The translations under genes and the position numbers were made by a program. A DNA stretch of 48,275 nt from contig JAGWVJ010000011.1 of assembly GCA_018970945.1 (NCBI GenBank), forward strand, positions 1 through 48,275, written 5' to 3'. Of the stretch, positions 44,038 to 48,275 are shown one piece after another. Each line of letters starts with the position of its first letter. Position 1 is the stretch's first letter. The notes beneath the pieces were generated by a model that was not told the origin of the DNA, searched no databases, and worked only from the letters and a program-made list of their open reading frames with translations. The DNA comes from Cyanobacteria bacterium REEB417. Its GTDB lineage: Bacteria; Cyanobacteriota; Cyanobacteriia; PCC-6307; Cyanobiaceae.

Positions 44038-45098
44038 CAGCGGAACGGTGGTGCGTAGATCAGGCCACCGGCCTTCCAGGAGCGGTTCAGACCCCGTTCC
44101 AGCCTGAGCAGCGAACCTGAGCCCACGTTGCGCTCGAAGATCTCTCCGTAATTGCCGACGGCCCTGAGTGCCTTGACCACAAAATCGGGGCTGAGGCCGA
44201 GCTGTTTGCCGAAATCGCCCTCAACGCCCAGGAATCGCCGCAGATCGGCGAGGTTGGGGTTGGCTCTGGCTTCGGCGACCTTGGCCTCGACGTTGGCCTG
44301 TGTGATGCCGAGTTCCTCTGCCTGCATCAGCGCATAGATCGTCCAGCGCACCGCATCACTCCACAGGGGATCAGCGTTCACGGTGGCGGGAGCCAGGGGT
44401 TCCTTGCTGATCACATCAGGGAGCAGGACGTGGTCATCGGGATTGGGCAAGCCGGTGCGCTTGGCCGCCAGCTGGGAGCGATCGGTGGTCACCGCAGCGC
44501 AGCGTCCCTGCAGATAGGCGGCATAGGTCTGATCCGAGGTCTGAAATTTGAGGGGCGTGTAGGGCGCCTGCAAGGCCCGCATGCGGTCGGCCAGATTGAG
44601 CTCGCTTGTGGTGCCTGTCTCCACACAGATCGGCTTGCCGCTCAGACCCTTGATGTTGCTGATGCCACTGGCCCTGGGCACCATCAGCCCTTGGCCGTCG
44701 AAAAAGACAACGGGGGCAAAGCTGAGACCGTTGCCACCGGCTGCGTCGCGGCTCAGGGTGTAAGTGGTGTTGCGTGACAGCAGATCAACCTCTCCGCTGG
44801 CAAGCGCTGCAAAGCGCTCGCTCGGGTTCAGGTCGCGGTACTGAACCTTGTCGGGATCCCCCAGCATTGCCGCCGCCACGGCCCTGCAGATGTCCACATC
44901 AAATCCCACATAGGTTCCGTCGCGTTCAACGCTGCTGAAACCCGGCAATGTTCCCTGCACACCGCAGATGAGTTCGCCCCGCCCCTTGATCAGGGCCAGT
45001 TTCTGGCTCTGCAGGGTGTCCTCATCATTGGCACAGCCCACCAGGGCAAGACCACAGAGGCCTGCCAGGGTGTTCAGATACCGCTGTCGACGGGCCAT
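44037..45098 (-). CDS. Amino-acid-binding lipoprotein, NatF/AapJ-like
   Basis: This 353-aa solute-binding protein has a lipobox-like LALVGC near residue 22, so it may be membrane-anchored. IKGRGELICGVQGTLPGFSSVERDGTYVGFDVDICRAVAAAMLGDPDKVQYRDLNPSERFAALASGEVDLLSRNTTYTLSRD is the AapJ-type SBP_bac_3 signature. First gene of a four-gene unit (binding protein, two permeases, ATPase), all overlapping. A divergent peroxiredoxin lies 190 bases away. Confidence 0.94.
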   Translation of the reverse strand: MARRQRYLNTLAGLCGLALVGCANDEDTLQSQKLALIKGRGELICGVQGTLPGFSSVERDGTYVGFDVDICRAVAAAMLGDPDKVQYRDLNPSERFAALASGEVDLLSRNTTYTLSRDAAGGNGLSFAPVVFFDGQGLMVPRASGISNIKGLSGKPICVETGTTSELNLADRMRALQAPYTPLKFQTSDQTYAAYLQGRCAAVTTDRSQLAAKRTGLPNPDDHVLLPDVISKEPLAPATVNADPLWSDAVRWTIYALMQAEELGITQANVEAKVAEARANPNLADLRRFLGVEGDFGKQLGLSPDFVVKALRAVGNYGEIFERNVGSGSLLRLERGLNRSWKAGGLIYAPPFR

Positions 45099-45288
45099 CA
45101 GAGGTGGGTCGATCGCCGCAGTTTGTCAGCAGCCCACACAGGACCGTCGTTCATCCAGCGATCAGTCTGGGCTGCCATGGCTGGGCACCCGTCCTCCCGT
45201 GGCCAGGTCGTACTCGTTATGAGTAAGCTCCTCGTGCCTGACCGGCCGGAGGCCGCTCGTCAGCCCACTGATCTCCGTTCTGTTTGCC

Positions 45289-45861
45289 ATGGCTCCCATC
45301 GAACGTGTTCCAAGGGTGGTGTTCAAGACACGGGTGCGGGATGAATCCGTTCCCGGTCCCAATCCCTATCGCTGGCAGGACCTCAGCAGTGATGCGCTCT
45401 TCGCCGGCAGGAGAGTTGTTGTCTTTTCGCTTCCTGGCGCATTCACGCCGACCTGCTCATCAAACCATTTGCCCCGTTATGAGGAGCTTGATGCGGAATT
45501 CAGGGCTCAGGGCGTCGACCAGATCATTTGTGTTTCGGTTAATGATGCTTTTGTGATGTTCCAGTGGGGGCGTCATGTTGGAGCAAAAAATGTCTTTCTA
45601 CTGCCTGATGGCAATGGTGAATTCACCCGCAAGATGGGGATGCTGGTTGACAAGTCAAATCTCGGCTTCGGTCTGCGTTCTTGGCGTTATTCCATGCTTG
45701 TCAATGATGGGTTGATCGAGAAAATCTTTGTCGAGCCAGGCTTTGAAGACCATTGCCCGGTTGACCCATTCGAGGTCTCTGATGCCGATACCATGTTGGC
45801 GTTTCTCAAGGGGCAGCAGTCAGCGGGTGTCAGTGCACCTCGGGCAACTTTTGAGGGTTGA
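45289..45861 (+). CDS. Type II peroxiredoxin (Prx5-like)
   Basis: This 190-aa thiol peroxidase has [31 protein letters not shown] with the peroxidatic Cys in [67 protein letters not shown], the PrxII pattern; C-terminal [16 protein letters not shown] holds another Cys. These enzymes use glutathione/glutaredoxin or thioredoxin as reductant. The gene is visibly less GC-rich than the neighbouring operon. Start ATG 45289. Confidence 0.93.
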   Translation: MAPIERVPRVVFKTRVRDESVPGPNPYRWQDLSSDALFAGRRVVVFSLPGAFTPTCSSNHLPRYEELDAEFRAQGVDQIICVSVNDAFVMFQWGRHVGAKNVFLLPDGNGEFTRKMGMLVDKSNLGFGLRSWRYSMLVNDGLIEKIFVEPGFEDHCPVDPFEVSDADTMLAFLKGQQSAGVSAPRATFEG

Positions 45862-46010
45862 CGAAGTCAACAAGTTGCTTTGGATGTTCCTGTCATGACC
45901 TGCTGTTTCAGCATTGCAGCTTCATTTTGGTGAATCTGCAGCATGGGGCAGCAGTGTTAACTTGGCTGCCACGGCCAGACTGATCAAGCCTTTCGAGTCG
46001 GGCTACTCGA

Positions 46011-46436
46011 ATGAAGGTTGACCATGGCCTGCGTCTGGCTGGCCTCTGGATGGCTTGGCTTTTGTTGATGCTTTATCACGTGGAGTTGGGCTTGATGCCT
46101 CTATTCCATGGATTGTCAGTGGAGATCAAGTCCCATGTTCCGCCTGGAAAGCTTGCGACAGTTTTCATGGCGATGTTGGTCTATTTTCTGCTGCCCTTGC
46201 TGGCGCTGTTGCTGACGATTCATGCTATCTCAGCGCCACAAAGCTGGAGCAAGAATGTTGCTTGGCGCAGCGCGCAGTTCTGGTTCAGTGTTGTTTACAC
46301 CGTAAGCAATGGCATGCATCTGATTGCCGACATCCGCATTCCTGATTCAAGAAGTGACCAGGTTTTGTTGATGCTCGTGTTGACGGCAGTCGGCCTGCTG
46401 ATCAACCGTGAGGCCTGGTTGTGGTGGCGGGACTGA
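46011..46436 (+). CDS. Membrane protein of unknown function
   Basis: This 141-aa protein has four predicted helices (LRLAGLWMAWLLLMLYHVELGLM, LATVFMAMLVYFLLPLLALLLTIHAI, WFSVVYTVSNGMHLIADI, LLMLVLTAVGLLI). His residues lie within helices (YHVEL, GMHLIAD), so metal or cofactor binding is conceivable, but no family is recognised. Lower GC than the flanks. It lies 39 bases upstream of the decayed ZIP gene. Confidence 0.72.
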   Translation: MKVDHGLRLAGLWMAWLLLMLYHVELGLMPLFHGLSVEIKSHVPPGKLATVFMAMLVYFLLPLLALLLTIHAISAPQSWSKNVAWRSAQFWFSVVYTVSNGMHLIADIRIPDSRSDQVLLMLVLTAVGLLINREAWLWWRD

Positions 46437-46475
46437 AAACCCAGGGGATCACTGCTGGGGGGAGCCCTGTTTCAC

Positions 46476-46914
46476 ATGCTTCCCCAGGGCTTGATGGCCA
46501 TGCCGCCACTCGTTTCTGCCAGTGCTCTGGCGGCTGGATTCAGCGTATTTCTGGCTCTCGAGCAACTGCTCCGTTGGCACCATTCCCACCGCCGTCAGCC
46601 CCGTGCTGTCAAACCCCTTGTGCTGCTGGTGCTGCTCGGCGATGCTCCGAACAATTTCGTGGGTGGACTGGGTATCGCCAGCACCTTTCTGATCAATCCG
46701 GCTGCGGGTGTCGCCGCCTGGCTGGCTGCTCGCTGGTTCCCTACCGTTGCCGGCTCCGGTGGTCTTTGCTGCGGGCAACTTTCTCTACATCGCAGCGTCC
46801 GACCTGGTTCCCGAGATCAAGGCGCAGGCGACGGCAGGTCAATCAGCCCAATGTTTCGCCTGGTTCGCGACTGGATTGCTGTTGTTGTGGCTCCTGGCTG
46901 TGCTCGAATCCTGA
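46476..46914 (+). pseudogene. ZIP-family metal transporter remnant (frameshift and internal deletion)
   Basis: Frame 1 from ATG 46476 reads ...FSVFLALEQLLRWHHSHRRQ..., PLVLLVLLGDAPNNFVGGLGIASTFLINPAAGVAAWLA, matching ZIP helices 2-4. The metal motif usually written DALHNFxDG is DAPNNFVGG, losing its His and Asp. Frame 3 (46708 on) then gives PVVFAAGNFLYIAASDLVPEIKAQ, the ZIP C-terminal part, ending at the TGA 46912-46914. The intervening helix with HEIPQE and about 60 residues is missing. A dead transporter gene is the best explanation. Confidence 0.75.
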
Positions 46915-46966
46915 TCAATCAGCCACTCGGTAGCGATTGGTTCTTCAGTTGACGCTGCACTGCGCG

Positions 46967-48275
46967 ATGACTGAAGAAGCGATTGCATTGCTGGTGTCTG
47001 TTGCCAAGGAGAGCACAGCCGCAGCCCTCGAGTCGCGTTTGCAGCGCGCCGGCATCACCCTGACCATGGGTGGTGAGCCAACCTATGTGCCGCTCGATCC
47101 CCAGGGCCCTGAATGGAGCGTGGCCGCCGATGGTCCCACCAAGCTGGGGTATGCACGAGCACTGGCGGCCCAGCTGCAGCAGCGCGCCTGGCCTGGCAGC
47201 ACCCTCCTGTACTGCCCAGGCAAGCGTTACGACGGTGAGGTCAACCCCCGCTGGGCCTTGAGGTTGATCACCGGGTCCGAGGGCACCCCGGTGGTGACCT
47301 GGCCAGCGCCTTCGGCGCAGGAACCCGCCGCCCCCGTGGTGCCCGACGCCGCCCGGATCACAGCTTTTCTGGCTGGGCTGGAGGTGGCCCTGGGCGTCGA
47401 GCTGCCGGCCCTGGAACTCTGCGATCCGAATGATCCAGGCCGACAGGTCTGGGCGCTTCCCCTGAGCTGGAATCCACAGGGTTGGCACAGTTTTGCCTGG
47501 ATCCTGCCTCCGGATCAGCGCGCGCTCAGCGGTGCCAGCGGTCCAGCGGGTCTGCGGCTCCCGTTGGAGCATTTCCCATCCGAGGAGCTGCGGCAGGTGC
47601 TGACCATCGAGCGATGGTCAGACGGATGGGGGCTCTTTCTGCCACCGGTGGAGCGTGTCCCATTCGAACAGTTGCTGGCGGCTCTTGCCAGCGGCTGCCA
47701 AGGGCTTTGCCTGCCCCAGCTGAGCGGTGTGCTGCCGCTTGACATCGACGGCCACTGGCAGGTGCTGGGGCTGGCGTCAGACCCCGGTGTGCTCGAAATC
47801 AACCTGCCGGTCTGCCGCACATGGGCCGACTATGCCCGCTGGCTCGAGGTGCTCGAGCAGGGTGCTGCCGCCGTTGGCCTGCGCTCCTTCAAGCAGCACG
47901 GATGCCGCACGCTGGGAACCGGTGGTGGCAACCATCTGCTGCTGGGGGGACCGAGCCTTGAACAGCATCCATTTTTTAGTCGACCCGACTGGATGGTGGC
48001 GATCCTGCGTTACTGGCAGTGGCATCCCGCACTGGCCTATCTCTTCAGTGGCAACAGTGTCGGTCCGGCGTCCCAGGCGCCCCGGCCCGATGAGGGAAGC
48101 GCCAGCCTGCTCGATCTTGAGCTTGCCCACCGTTTGCTGGAGCAGCTCCCACCGGGAGATCATCGCGTCGCTATCGGCGAGACCCTTCGCCACCTGCATG
48201 CCGACCGCAGCGGCAACACCCATCGCAGCGAGATCAGTCTCGACAAATTCTGGAATCCCTCCTGGACTGCCGGTT
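46967..48275 (+). CDS. DUF2126 (transglutaminase-associated) protein, 5' part; runs off right edge
   Basis: The frame is open from ATG 46967 to the window end (436 residues). It has RAGITLTMGGEPTYVPLD...EWSVAADGPTK near residue 27, LLYCPGKRYDGEVNPRWAL, then LEINLPVCRTWADYARWLEVLE and GCRTLGTGGGNHLLLGGPS...HPFFSRPDWMVAILRYWQWHPALAYLFSGNSVGPASQAPRPDEG, the DUF2126 core usually found C-terminal to a transglutaminase-like domain. Here the protein begins directly with the DUF2126 part. Function unknown, perhaps peptide or amino-group chemistry. Confidence 0.9.
   Translation, partial: MTEEAIALLVSVAKESTAAALESRLQRAGITLTMGGEPTYVPLDPQGPEWSVAADGPTKLGYARALAAQLQQRAWPGSTLLYCPGKRYDGEVNPRWALRLITGSEGTPVVTWPAPSAQEPAAPVVPDAARITAFLAGLEVALGVELPALELCDPNDPGRQVWALPLSWNPQGWHSFAWILPPDQRALSGASGPAGLRLPLEHFPSEELRQVLTIERWSDGWGLFLPPVERVPFEQLLAALASGCQGLCLPQLSGVLPLDIDGHWQVLGLASDPGVLEINLPVCRTWADYARWLEVLEQGAAAVGLRSFKQHGCRTLGTGGGNHLLLGGPSLEQHPFFSRPDWMVAILRYWQWHPALAYLFSGNSVGPASQAPRPDEGSASLLDLELAHRLLEQLPPGDHRVAIGETLRHLHADRSGNTHRSEISLDKFWNPSWTAG

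Overview
The window comes from a GC-rich unicellular alpha-cyanobacterium of the Synechococcus/Cyanobium (picocyanobacterial) type. The evidence is phylum-restricted genes: photosystem I subunit PsaK, cytochrome b6f subunit PetN, Psb29/Thf1, orange carotenoid protein with its recovery protein, DUF1830, DUF2499 and DUF3593. Genes are densely packed on both strands with strong G/C preference at third codon positions. About 58 protein genes or gene remnants, one RNA gene (6S RNA), two candidate terminators and some regulatory-looking sites can be supported. No rRNA, tRNA, CRISPR array, transposase or prophage was found.

Layout. 1-2.3 kb: the start of a GH57 glycosidase running off the left edge, a TspO/MBR gene broken by an in-frame TGA, a PNPOx-like flavoprotein, DUF1499 and a lipoprotein. 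2.4-4.5 kb: a photoprotection cassette ocp-crtW-frp, visibly less GC-rich than its surroundings. 4.6-10.6 kb: DCC oxidoreductase, DUF985 cupin, two small membrane proteins, RecQ, an orphan sugar ABC permease, PurK and 6S RNA. 10.6-18.9 kb: nitroreductase, DUF2103, ClpS, then divergently petN, a 50-aa membrane protein, CofH and a 437-aa unknown; then Psb29, ClpP, DUF2256, two exported unknowns, Coq4 and a CDF transporter. 19.4-31.3 kb: FtsH, DUF1830, a MacB/FtsX permease, pyruvate kinase, MazG-like, an exported unknown, YggT, ScpB, IlvA, DXS, PsaK, DUF3593 and DUF2499. 31.4-38.1 kb: CsaB, metallophosphoesterase, exported PrxQ, L28, a thioredoxin-like protein, an orphan ParA with an overlapping small membrane protein, and HtpG. 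38.1-48.3 kb: an intergenic region with a perfect 14-bp hairpin and a LexA-like box, a PRXL2-type protein, a photolyase/cryptochrome, a polar amino-acid ABC operon (N-II type, natFGH plus ATPase), a type II peroxiredoxin, a membrane unknown, a decayed ZIP transporter, and a DUF2126 gene running off the right edge.

Themes. Light and oxidative stress dominate: OCP quenches phycobilisome excitation, FRP resets it, and CrtW supplies the keto-carotenoid. Psb29 and FtsH act in photosystem II turnover. Three peroxiredoxin-type genes and a photolyase are present, as is CofH, half of the F0 synthase whose product can serve as a photolyase antenna. Protein quality control is represented by ClpS, ClpP, FtsH and HtpG. 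Two genes look inactivated (tspO by one nonsense codon, ZIP by an internal deletion with frameshift). I see no convincing wholly new multi-gene defence or mobile system. The best leads for undescribed biology are the ParA/small-membrane-protein pair, the petN-linked small ORF, the ocp upstream inverted repeat, the DUF2499-DUF3593-psaK group and the htpG upstream region.
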